Source of the DNA: an uncultured Bacilli bacterium
Lineage (GTDB): Bacteria > Bacillota_I > Bacilli_A > RF39 > UBA660
Length of the DNA: 10,431 bases
NCBI GenBank assembly: GCA_944363655.1
Contig: CALVUU010000011.1
Location: 1 to 10,431, forward strand
Reading direction: 5' to 3'
This document shows positions 1 to 6,702 of the stretch, in pieces (position 1 is the stretch's first letter; each line of letters opens with the position of its first letter). The notes beneath the pieces are model-generated. The model did no database searches, was not told where the DNA came from, and saw nothing but the letters and a program-made list of their open reading frames with translations. Position numbers and translations under genes: made by a program.

Positions 1-91
1 CATCTTCACTGCCACCTGCAAACACGAATGTTCCAAGCCCAATGATCAAAAATAGTACAATAGCTAAAATTATACCTTTTCTCTTATCCAT
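1..91 (-). CDS. N-terminus of an exported or membrane-anchored protein (partial)
   Basis: Thirty codons are visible before the window edge. The ATG (89-91) follows a strong GGAGG at 96-100 with a 4-nt spacing, and a sigma-A type promoter lies just upstream. The peptide begins MDKRKG, continues with about 18 hydrophobic residues (IILAIVLFLIIGLGTFVF), and then reads AGGSED. That is the layout of a signal peptide or signal anchor: a charged n-region, a hydrophobic core, and small residues where a cleavage site would fall. Similar leaders begin large repeat-rich surface proteins in related gut Firmicutes (from memory), but nothing of the mature domain is visible, so the function is unknown. The signal peptidase gene encoded next door could process it. 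The reading frame is open to base 1. Confidence 0.7.
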   Translation of the reverse strand, partial: MDKRKGIILAIVLFLIIGLGTFVFAGGSED

Positions 92-116
92 ATTTCCTCC
101 CTTTCTAGCTGACTCT

Positions 117-145
117 AATATACCACACTATCTGACAAAATTCAA
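117..145 (-). promoter_or_regulatory. Sigma-A type promoter for the left-edge exported protein
   Basis: On the minus strand, TTGAAT (140-145) and TATATT (117-122) are separated by exactly 17 bp. Transcription would start near 110 and give a leader of about 20 nt carrying the GGAGG site. The -35 box lies in a tandem 10-bp repeat. Confidence 0.6.
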
Positions 146-160
146 CAAAATTCAACAAAA
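137..160. repeat. Short tandem repeat (ttcaacaaaa, 2.4 copies)
   Basis: Two perfect copies of the 10-mer ttcaacaaaa (141-150 and 151-160) are preceded by a partial aaaa. The repeat duplicates the TTGAA-like -35 element of the leftward promoter. Its right end merges with the A-run that serves as the T-run of the lepB terminator. Confidence 0.6.
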
Positions 161-197
161 AAAACTAACCTCCCATATATAATTTATGTAAGATTAG
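157..197 (-). terminator. Likely intrinsic terminator of lepB
   Basis: Read on the minus strand, CTAATCTT (190-197) can pair with GAGGTTAG (165-172) as an 8-bp stem with two G-U pairs and a 17-nt AT-rich loop. Eight T (157-164) follow directly. It lies 12 nt after the lepB stop. The stem is of modest strength and the loop is large, so some read-through is plausible. Confidence 0.45.
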
Positions 198-208
198 CTC
201 AATGTTTT

Positions 209-736
209 CTAAAAAAAACTAATTTTATTAATTGGCCAAATTCGCAGAACAATTTTCCCGTTGACATTATCTTTACTAATTAACCCTATTTCTCTACTAT
301 CTAAAGAATTTTCACGATTATCCCCTAAAACTAGATAATAATCTTCAGGAATAACATCATAACCCAAATCAGTCAAAGAAAAATTAGGATAAGTAAGACC
401 TTCATCCAAGTAATCTTCTTCATATATTTCATTATTTATATATAATACATTATTCTTTATTTCTACCCTATCTCCTGGTAATCCAATTACTCTTTTAATC
501 AAATACTTAGTATCTTCATAATCAAGAGATATTATATCTCCTCTTTTTATATCAAAAAAGCGATAATTAGCCTTACTAAGTACTAAAACATCCCCATCAA
601 TCAAAGTCGAATTCATCGAATTACCAACCACTTGTGTAACTGATACTACATAAATCATTAAAAATAATATTACTACTATTACTGCAATTAATTTTAGTGA
701 ATCAATAATAAGTTCACGAATACTTAACCAATCCAT
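209..736 (-). CDS. lepB: Signal peptidase I
   Basis: Membrane-bound serine protease (family S26) that removes signal peptides from exported proteins on the outer face of the membrane. The 175-aa length is typical of short Gram-positive type I signal peptidases. One N-terminal transmembrane helix (about residues 14-34) is followed by the GNSM motif with nucleophile Ser40, then KRVIGLPGD with general base Lys81, then GDNRENSLDSR (138-148), the conserved box E. Lys81 marks it as the bacterial P-type and not the ER/SipW type, which has His there. The ATG at 734-736 has AAGGAG (745-750) at good spacing, a dedicated promoter upstream and a likely terminator downstream. It is therefore an independent unit beside two genes for exported proteins, which are plausible but unproven substrates. 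Whether it is the only signal peptidase of the genome cannot be told here. Confidence 0.95.
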   Translation of the reverse strand: MDWLSIRELIIDSLKLIAVIVVILFLMIYVVSVTQVVGNSMNSTLIDGDVLVLSKANYRFFDIKRGDIISLDYEDTKYLIKRVIGLPGDRVEIKNNVLYINNEIYEEDYLDEGLTYPNFSLTDLGYDVIPEDYYLVLGDNRENSLDSREIGLISKDNVNGKIVLRIWPINKISFF

Positions 737-763
737 TATGTAATCTCCTTATCTACAAATAAA

Positions 764-792
764 ATTATATACTAGTTGTATTTTTTTTACAA
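764..792 (-). promoter_or_regulatory. Sigma-A type promoter of lepB
   Basis: On the minus strand, TTGTAA (787-792) and a perfect TATAAT (764-769) are separated by 17 bp. The -35 box lies immediately after the stop of the upstream HEPN-motif gene. The start point would be near 757, about 20 nt before the lepB ATG. No hairpin with a T-run separates the two genes, so lepB may also receive read-through from the upstream block. Confidence 0.7.
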
Positions 793-794
793 TA

Positions 795-2348
795 TTAACT
801 TTCTAAATAATTTTTTCGTTTACGATATTTGGCAATATTTACTTTTATTTCTATTCCACATGATTCATATAATCTATCAAGTAATTGCAAATATATATCT
901 TTATCTATTCTAAGTTCAAAAATACGATCTTTATTTTGAAATTCAACCTCTACAATTTCTTTAGTTTTTTTCTTTAATTTTGGCAAAAAGATTTTAGGCT
1001 CTTCTCCATAAAAAACTAAATCACTACCTCGCTCTTCAACTAATCCATGAGTTAAAGAATTTCTAAAATTATTAAATATTTGTTTATTACCATTATTATA
1101 ATTTTGTATTCTTCCTTCATATAATTGCAATTTATCTTCCCAATAATTTATTTGACTACTACTTTGTCCATTTTCTTTTAAAACCAATATAGCATTATTA
1201 ATTTTTTTAATATATTCTTGCCAAACTTTATGAGCATGAACATAATTACCCGTAATGTATTCCCAAAATTCTAAGAAAATATCTTCACTATTTCTTTTAT
1301 TTAAATAATTTTTAAATAATATATATCCATATACTCTTAATAGAAAAAAACGATAATTATTAATAGAATACTCATCTTTACTACTAAATTCAATATTATT
1401 AGCAATTTTATCTAATAATTCCAATATACTTTTTAAATTAATAGTATTATTCATTACTTTATCTAAAGCATTTGCTTCATTAGTTAAATAATCACAAGCA
1501 TCATCTAAAGCAAGATTTAAAAAATTAGAATCTTTTAATGCTTTACTATCTATGGGTACTAAACTAAGTTTAAATATACCCGCAAATGCTTTAGATAAAT
1601 CTCTAAAAGCTTTTAAAAAAGCATTTATAGAATTATCATAAAAGGTATATCTTTGCATTTGGCTTTTAAGAGTAGTTATAACTATTGTTTTAAGTGCATC
1701 AAAAGTAATTCTATTTTTTAATGCCTCTAATTTAGGAAATTTTTTTAATATTACATCTATATCATCAGTAATACACTCAATTTTTAACATTTGTAAATAT
1801 CCTAAATCTCTTAAAGCTTCGATATTCATTGCTGTTTTTCCTTCCATGTTTACTAAACTTATAATTCCATAATCCGTAATACCTTTTTTTATTAAATAAT
1901 TTTGATTAGCTAAAATACATAAGGTTAATGATTCTAACCATTTTATATCAAATACTACTTTATAATTATTATCATTTATAGTTATTATTTTTCCATCAAA
2001 AGTATAATTACCATGAGCAAGATTATTCCTAATTAATTTTAATTGCCAACGATATTTACCACTTACATTTAATTTTATACCATCCCCATAAGTAAATTTA
2101 GTATTTTTACTTGAATCAAATATATCATTTTTTAAAACAATATCACGGCACTCAAAAACTCTAGTTAAAATACCATCAGGTATATTTTCAAATAATTCAT
2201 CCATATTATTGCAAAAATGCATTAATATCGCATAAAATTTTACTTCAGTAATACAATTTTTTACTACATCTAAATAAACACTATTTCTATTATCAATATA
2301 ATTTATTAAATATCTAGTACCTAAACTTGCTTTTTCTTCTCCTTGCAT
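795..2348 (-). CDS. Protein with two HEPN-type RNxxxH motifs, putative ribonuclease
   Basis: A 517-aa protein with no signal peptide or membrane helix, rich in Asn, Lys and Ile. It contains two copies of the RX4-6H signature of HEPN domains in the RNxxxH form: RNNLAHG (Arg107 to His112) and RNSLTHG (Arg429 to His434). Each is followed by a short beta-like stretch (GKIITIN, SDLVFYG) and then a final helix, so the two ends look like diverged copies of one fold joined by about 300 mainly helical residues. HEPN proteins with this motif are commonly metal-independent endoribonucleases in toxins, abortive-infection proteins and RNA-targeting effectors; activity here is inference. The start chosen (ATG, 2346-2348) has AAGGGGG 5 nt upstream and lies downstream of a near-consensus promoter. 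A longer GTG frame from 2423 would begin before that promoter and lacks a good ribosome site. It follows the calcium-repeat gene in the same direction. Confidence 0.75.
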   Translation of the reverse strand: MQGEEKASLGTRYLINYIDNRNSVYLDVVKNCITEVKFYAILMHFCNNMDELFENIPDGILTRVFECRDIVLKNDIFDSSKNTKFTYGDGIKLNVSGKYRWQLKLIRNNLAHGNYTFDGKIITINDNNYKVVFDIKWLESLTLCILANQNYLIKKGITDYGIISLVNMEGKTAMNIEALRDLGYLQMLKIECITDDIDVILKKFPKLEALKNRITFDALKTIVITTLKSQMQRYTFYDNSINAFLKAFRDLSKAFAGIFKLSLVPIDSKALKDSNFLNLALDDACDYLTNEANALDKVMNNTINLKSILELLDKIANNIEFSSKDEYSINNYRFFLLRVYGYILFKNYLNKRNSEDIFLEFWEYITGNYVHAHKVWQEYIKKINNAILVLKENGQSSSQINYWEDKLQLYEGRIQNYNNGNKQIFNNFRNSLTHGLVEERGSDLVFYGEEPKIFLPKLKKKTKEIVEVEFQNKDRIFELRIDKDIYLQLLDRLYESCGIEIKVNIAKYRKRKNYLES

Positions 2349-2353
2349 ATAAT

Positions 2354-2360
2354 CCCCCTT
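2354..2360 (-). promoter_or_regulatory. Ribosome binding site that sets the HEPN gene start
   Basis: AAGGGGG on the minus strand, 5 nt before the ATG at 2346-2348. The upstream in-frame GTG (2421-2423) is preceded only by ACAG, so this site favours the shorter 517-aa product. Confidence 0.65.
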
Positions 2361-2369
2361 GATTGCGTT

Positions 2370-2398
2370 ATTATACAAAAAAGAAGTAAACAAGTCAA
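2370..2398 (-). promoter_or_regulatory. Near-consensus sigma-A promoter of the HEPN-motif gene
   Basis: On the minus strand, TTGACT (2393-2398) and TATAAT (2370-2375) are separated by 17 bp: five of six -35 bases and six of six -10 bases match consensus. The predicted start is near 2363, leaving a leader of about 15 nt that holds the AAGGGGG site. It lies in the gap after the calcium-repeat gene, so the HEPN gene can be expressed apart from the upstream four genes. Confidence 0.75.
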
Positions 2399-2415
2399 AT
2401 GCAAAAGAAAAAGGG

Positions 2416-4086
2416 TTAATCACCCTGTTCTAGTAAATCAATATCGATTTCTCCATCAAATATTTTACCTTGATCATAATTTTGCTCTTCACCAGTTCCA
2501 TGAAGTGTAAATGAAATATGATAAGTTTGAGTTACACCTGGAGCAATCGCTACTCTACTTGCAAAATTGCTATCGGTTTTTGGAGCAGTAATCCAATCTT
2601 GATTAAATCCATTATTATCACTTCTAACTTGATACCAAAAATTAGTACTTTCAAAAGTATTTTCATTTACTACCCAATTTAAATCATAATACAATGTTTG
2701 ATTAGTCATATTTTGAACAGTAAATACTAAATCTGGTATAGTTGTATTAATACCTTCTCCGATTTGATCATCAGGATAAATATTATCAGCAACAACGTTA
2801 TTAAGAGATTCAAAAATAACAATTAAACTAGCGGTATTAAAATCAAGATTATCATCACCCTCTTGATATATACCATCGGTTGTACCGTCGTTTGTGACAA
2901 TGGATGCGCAATTTTCATCACAAATACCATCACCATCAGTATCGACATTCATATCAGGATTTCCATCACCATCGGTATCTATATTTAAATCCGGTATTCC
3001 ATCATCATTTCTATCAATATTGACATCTGCCTCTCCATCGCCATCTAAATCAATATTAGTATCTGGCCAACCATCACCATTGGTATCGCAATTAATATCA
3101 CAAACACCATCACCATCAGTATCTTGATTTGTTGGATTATCTATACCACCATCTTCATTAGGAACATTAAATGTTGGCTCTTTATTTCCCCAATAATCTA
3201 AATTGGTATCAGGATATCCATCGCCATCAGTATCACAATTGATATCACATACGCCATCACCATCTAAATCGACATTTAACTCTCCTTTATTTTGAGTCGT
3301 CGGAGAAACACAATTGCGATCACATACGCCATCATTATTTGTATCGATATTAATATCAGGATTTCCATCACCATTGGTATCTATATTAACATCTGCAACA
3401 CCATCACCGTTAGTATCAATATTGACATCACGCTCTCCATCGCCATCTAAATCAATATTAATATCTGGCCAACCATCATCATTGGTATCACAATTAATAT
3501 CACAAACACCATCGCCATCAGTATCTTGATTTATTGGATTAAAAATTGTCTCATCATCCATTAAAACATTAAATGTTGGCTTACGATTACCTTGATAATC
3601 AATATTCCTATCAGGCTTTCCATCTTTATCCGTATCACAATTGATATCACAAATTCCATCATCATCAAGATCAATATTTAAATCAGCAACACCATCATCA
3701 TCTAAATCTTGATTCATTTGAATCTTACCTAAATATTGCACTCCAGTATATGTAGCAAATCCTCCAACAAATAAGAAAGCAAGCAAAAAAAGAATTATAA
3801 GCCCCACATTACTATGCTTAGTAAAATAAAATGTTAATTTACTACCAACTTTTTCTACCTTTAATCCCCCCGGCAAGTAAATTTCATTATCCTTAGTATC
3901 AAAACAAATATTTAAAACTTTCTCAATATGTTTTTTAGTTACTTCAATACTCTCTTCATACATGATATCAAGAGTTTTCTTAATTTCTTCATCTTGCTTT
4001 TTAGCATCGAGTAACATAAATTCTTTTAAATCAATTACTTCTCTGTTATTATTTTTCTTTATCTTTTCTGCCTTTTTCTTTGCCAT
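2416..4086 (-). CDS. Single-pass membrane protein with extracellular DxDxDG calcium-binding repeats
   Basis: 556 aa, function unrecognised. Order: a Lys/Glu-rich cytoplasmic region (1-90), one transmembrane helix (about 94-112), a repeat array (about 126-393), and a C-terminal domain (about 417-556) that looks like an all-beta sandwich. The N-terminus is basic and the array acidic, which predicts N-in, C-out topology. The array contains many DxDxDGxxD units (for example DTDGDGVCD) of the thrombospondin type 3 kind, where Asp side chains bind calcium. Six units carry a CxxxC pair (146/150, 195/199, 255/259, 280/284, 329/333, 389/393), plausible disulfides outside the cell. A 121-residue unit is duplicated with a 134-residue period. 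The start is the second ATG (4084-4086) because GAGGG is 9 nt upstream; the first ATG (4093-4095) directly abuts it. It lies 15 nt after the McrC-like gene, so it is probably co-transcribed. It may be a surface sensor or adhesin arm of the adjacent ATPase complex (inference). Confidence 0.8.
   Translation of the reverse strand: MAKKKAEKIKKNNNREVIDLKEFMLLDAKKQDEEIKKTLDIMYEESIEVTKKHIEKVLNICFDTKDNEIYLPGGLKVEKVGSKLTFYFTKHSNVGLIILFLLAFLFVGGFATYTGVQYLGKIQMNQDLDDDGVADLNIDLDDDGICDINCDTDKDGKPDRNIDYQGNRKPTFNVLMDDETIFNPINQDTDGDGVCDINCDTNDDGWPDINIDLDGDGERDVNIDTNGDGVADVNIDTNGDGNPDINIDTNNDGVCDRNCVSPTTQNKGELNVDLDGDGVCDINCDTDGDGYPDTNLDYWGNKEPTFNVPNEDGGIDNPTNQDTDGDGVCDINCDTNGDGWPDTNIDLDGDGEADVNIDRNDDGIPDLNIDTDGDGNPDMNVDTDGDGICDENCASIVTNDGTTDGIYQEGDDNLDFNTASLIVIFESLNNVVADNIYPDDQIGEGINTTIPDLVFTVQNMTNQTLYYDLNWVVNENTFESTNFWYQVRSDNNGFNQDWITAPKTDSNFASRVAIAPGVTQTYHISFTLHGTGEEQNYDQGKIFDGEIDIDLLEQGD
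2908..3672 (-). repeat. 402-bp tandem duplication inside the calcium-repeat gene
   Basis: Copy 1 (3310-3672, residues 139-259) and copy 2 (2908-3270, residues 273-393) stay in register at exactly 402 bp. They share NQDTDGDG, GWPD, PTFNV and six matched cysteines at the same offset. A linker of 13 residues separates them. The copies differ at scattered sites, mostly silent or conservative, for example GWPDIN versus GWPDTN and LMDDET versus PNEDGG, so the duplication is not very recent. Confidence 0.85.
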
Positions 4087-4095
4087 AAAATTCAT

Positions 4096-4100
4096 CCCTC
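4096..4100 (-). promoter_or_regulatory. Ribosome binding site that sets the calcium-repeat gene start
   Basis: GAGGG on the minus strand lies 9 nt before the ATG at 4084-4086 and directly against the ATG at 4093-4095. The spacing selects the downstream start and removes three residues from the longest frame. Confidence 0.55.
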
Positions 4101-4101
4101 A

Positions 4102-5187
4102 CTATTTTAACAAGCTAAATGCTTTCTTGGATTTCCTATCAAATTCATCAAAGAAGTTTTTAAACTGTCTCTTAACACTTGTTTCCTCTTTAAGTTTCCT
4201 CTTACTTGCTTCTTTAAATTCTCTATTTAATATTTTTTTAAAATCTGCCGAAGTTACATCACCTGAATAAACAAAATCATTGATAAGTTTACTAATAATT
4301 GCTTCATTATATACTGGTACTTCACTCTTAGATTCCTTTAAAGCATCAGTATCAATAAAGAAACTTAAATCATATTTTTCTTTTATAGAAGCATCCTTAC
4401 TTTCTTTTGTTTCATTAATTTCTGAAGTCATCGGTTTAATATTATTTTTTTCCAAATATTCCCACAATTCAAGAGCTTTCATAAAGTTTGGCTCTTTAAG
4501 TATGACATTGGTCTTCCTAATTGGACTTCGTACTGGACTACTTTCCTTTAAGCTTTTAATAAATGTTGATGACCTAAAAGCTCCAATAACATCTCTAATA
4601 TGTTCAATACGTTCTTCTAATGTATGTCCATCTTTAGAAGCATCAACTTCATCATCAAAATTACTTTCTAAAGTTAAATTTATTTTGTATATAGCATTTT
4701 TATCTTTTTTTTCTCCTTGATAGGTTACTACATTATGTACTTTAGCATAAGATCTTTGATCAGATTCATTAAGTTTATTTTGAACAAATGTATATAAATT
4801 ATCCACTAATGATTTAATAAATCTATTTTCATATAAATCGATAGTCTCTTCCCGATAAACATTTAAAAGTTTAAGAGGAATAACCGTACCATCCTCATGA
4901 ACTTCTTGAATCAAATTAGTATTCTGTGCCAAATGTCTAATTGATTCTTCTGTTACTACTTTAGCCTTTTCAATTGGTACAATATTTTCTTCTTGAACTA
5001 TAAATCTCCGAGGATTTCTAATGATATTATCCAAGTAAGGGATACACTCTTCAACCATATCAATCCAAGATGTATCACTTACCTTTTTTAAAATATCGCT
5101 TTTAATATTTATATCTGAACTAGTAGACTCGATAAATTTTTCAATTTTTTCTTTATTTAAATTATTTATATAATCAATTATATCCAT
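4102..5187 (-). CDS. DUF2357 / McrC-like partner protein without a visible nuclease domain
   Basis: 361 aa, soluble. The middle resembles DUF2357, the domain found at the N-terminus of McrC-family proteins: RNPRRFI (57-63), EESIRHLA (80-87), then LLNVYREETIDLYENRF (107-123) with the conserved ENRF, then SPIRKTNVILKEPNF (221-235) and ALELWEYL (238-245). In McrC relatives the segment after this is a PD-(D/E)xK nuclease. Here the last 100 residues are Lys/Glu-rich, low in complexity and helical (for example FKKILNREFKEASKRKLKEE), and I see no PD...ExK pattern. If the family assignment is right, it would bind and stimulate the adjacent McrB-like ATPase without cutting nucleic acid itself. The ATG is 7 nt after the ATPase stop, and the AGGTGA site overlaps that stop, implying translational coupling. 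The assignment is from remembered motif patterns, not a profile search. Confidence 0.65.
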   Translation of the reverse strand: MDIIDYINNLNKEKIEKFIESTSSDINIKSDILKKVSDTSWIDMVEECIPYLDNIIRNPRRFIVQEENIVPIEKAKVVTEESIRHLAQNTNLIQEVHEDGTVIPLKLLNVYREETIDLYENRFIKSLVDNLYTFVQNKLNESDQRSYAKVHNVVTYQGEKKDKNAIYKINLTLESNFDDEVDASKDGHTLEERIEHIRDVIGAFRSSTFIKSLKESSPVRSPIRKTNVILKEPNFMKALELWEYLEKNNIKPMTSEINETKESKDASIKEKYDLSFFIDTDALKESKSEVPVYNEAIISKLINDFVYSGDVTSADFKKILNREFKEASKRKLKEETSVKRQFKNFFDEFDRKSKKAFSLLK

Positions 5188-5194
5188 GACTCAC

Positions 5195-6700
5195 CTATAT
5201 AGTTTTCTTTAATCTAAGTAAATAAGCCTTACATTCTGGAGTTTTACCAGTTCCAAACAATTTTTCCAAATAATTAATTAAACCATCAATTTCATCCTTA
5301 ATATATGCTAAATTTAATTGTTCAAATTTTCTTAATATTTTATGGGCAATTAGATAATCGATACCCGCTACTTCATCTCCCCCACAAGCAACAAATGCCG
5401 GAACAAATTCTCGAAGTTGTTTAACAATACGATTACCAAAAGCAAGTCTAAAGTGATCAATTACATATCTATCAAGTTGGGCAACTTTTTCAAGGGTTTC
5501 ATCAGTTACAGGATGTTCAGCCTCAGCCTTATCAAATAAGGCATCAAAATATTTATAACTTATTTGAATTGCTTCAGTTTCTGGAGCATCAAATGCTTCA
5601 CATTTATCATCAATTGCAATAGGCATAGCTCTATCGTATACTTTATCAGTAATCATAAATGTTGAATCATCGTTATTAATTGTCCCAACATACCACATAT
5701 TTTCAGGAATTTTTAATTTTCCTTCATCTAATTTTTCCGGATCATTTGGCCATACATTAGGGACTAGTTCAACAACCCAGTCTTTTTTATTAGGAAGTTC
5801 CAAAATAGATAACATTTCCGCAAAGTAATATTCAACACGAGAAATATTCATTTCATCAAGAAGTGTTATATAAACTTCATCAGTATATTGCGCTTCATAC
5901 ATCTTTTCAAGTATTTCAGTTTCATTAAATTTCTTCGTAAATTCATTAAAATAACCAAATATTTCCGTTGAATCACGCCATGAAGGTTGAACACTAGCAA
6001 CTGTTGTTTCATTTTTAGTAAATTCTCCGAAAGCATAAGCAAGAGAAGTTTTACCAGTACCAGAAATACCTTCAAGAATTATAAGTTTATTTGAAGCAAA
6101 CGATGCAATAAATAATCTTATCAAATTAATATCATAATATAAACCTAATTTTGATGCTGAAAAATTTCTAAATAATTCACACAATTCTTGTAATGTAAAG
6201 CTATTATGAATTTCTTCCGGAGTATATTCCTTAAATTTAGCATCAACACTACTAAGTTTAAAGAATCTACTTTCTCCTTCTTTTAATTCACCCTTAACAC
6301 TACCATCTTCATCATATTCAATTTCCCCATTTTCATTAGTAAGTTCAGCAATCTTAGCATTTTGTCTTTTAAGTTTTAATATTTCATTATTTAATACTTC
6401 AATTTCTTCAATTAATCTATCTTCTTTTTTAACATTACGACGATATCTTACATATGTCCTAATTGCTCGATATATCAAAAATATTATCACTGCAAATAAA
6501 GCGAGTAACAAAATAATTGATAAAATCATAATAAACATACCAACACCCGTCAAATCACTTTTATAATCACTAACAACCGTCACATAATTGACGACATTAA
6601 ACATTTGACCAATACCCCGACCTATTCCTTTAACTATTTCTAATAAACCTTCAAAAAAAGGTTCCATAAATTTTGTAAAAAATTCTCCATACACACTCAT
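5195..6700 (-). CDS. Membrane-anchored McrB-like AAA+ ATPase
   Basis: 501 aa. A hydrophobic N-terminal region is followed by a strong transmembrane helix (about 53-77), a basic stop-transfer segment (RAIRTYVRYRRNVKK, 79-92), a short coiled coil (about 91-122), a linker, and an AAA+ module (about 168-480). Walker A is GISGTGKTS (211-219), Walker B is ITLLDEMN (278-285), VGTINNDDS (338-346) occupies the place of the McrB signature MNxxDxS, and YDRAM (355-359) is a likely arginine finger. The WRDSTEIFGYFNE and SRVEYYFAEMLSILE stretches are typical of dynein-related/McrB AAA proteins (AAA_5). The basic segment predicts the ATPase on the cytoplasmic side. ATP or GTP preference cannot be read. The ATG has AAGGAGG 7 nt upstream, lying in the last codons of the preceding gene; the DUF2357 gene follows after 7 nt. 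The pair resembles McrB-McrC, with the long coiled coil and DNA-binding domain of some McrB types replaced by a membrane anchor. Confidence 0.85.
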   Translation of the reverse strand: MSVYGEFFTKFMEPFFEGLLEIVKGIGRGIGQMFNVVNYVTVVSDYKSDLTGVGMFIMILSIILLLALFAVIIFLIYRAIRTYVRYRRNVKKEDRLIEEIEVLNNEILKLKRQNAKIAELTNENGEIEYDEDGSVKGELKEGESRFFKLSSVDAKFKEYTPEEIHNSFTLQELCELFRNFSASKLGLYYDINLIRLFIASFASNKLIILEGISGTGKTSLAYAFGEFTKNETTVASVQPSWRDSTEIFGYFNEFTKKFNETEILEKMYEAQYTDEVYITLLDEMNISRVEYYFAEMLSILELPNKKDWVVELVPNVWPNDPEKLDEGKLKIPENMWYVGTINNDDSTFMITDKVYDRAMPIAIDDKCEAFDAPETEAIQISYKYFDALFDKAEAEHPVTDETLEKVAQLDRYVIDHFRLAFGNRIVKQLREFVPAFVACGGDEVAGIDYLIAHKILRKFEQLNLAYIKDEIDGLINYLEKLFGTGKTPECKAYLLRLKKTI

Positions 6701-6702
6701 AA

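Noticed and set aside
776..792. Hairpin TTGTA/TACAA as a terminator after the HEPN gene
   Set aside because: The stem is only 5 bp of A/T-rich pairs, no T-run follows, and the sequence is better explained as the lepB promoter.
795..2348. A compact Cas13-like effector, because of two RNxxxH motifs in one chain
   Set aside because: There is no CRISPR array, no Cas1/Cas2 and no recognisable Cas13 domain, and the protein is shorter than known Cas13 enzymes. Tandem HEPN alone does not make a CRISPR effector.
2894..3529. Plus-strand Ser/Pro-rich open frames opposite the calcium-repeat gene
   Set aside because: They are antisense shadows of Asp/Gly-rich repeats (the complement of GAT GGT reads as Ser/Pro codons), with no ribosome site or promoter.
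2894..3670. Repeated short DNA motifs such as ccatcaccatc and gtatc that look like a CRISPR array or tandem repeat locus
   Set aside because: They are the coding DNA of DxDxDG protein repeats, stay in frame with the 556-aa gene, and have no constant direct repeat separated by unique spacers.
2416..4086. Dockerin or cohesin-type cellulosome component, because of DxDxDG repeats
   Set aside because: Dockerins have two EF-hand-like loops in about 60-70 residues. Here there is a long array of short repeats with a transmembrane anchor, closer to thrombospondin type 3 repeats.
3962..4720. Plus-strand open frames of 102 and 146 codons opposite the calcium-repeat and DUF2357 genes
   Set aside because: They are hydrophobic antisense readings of Lys/Glu-rich genes with no promoter or ribosome site. 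The minus-strand frames are longer and carry conserved motifs.
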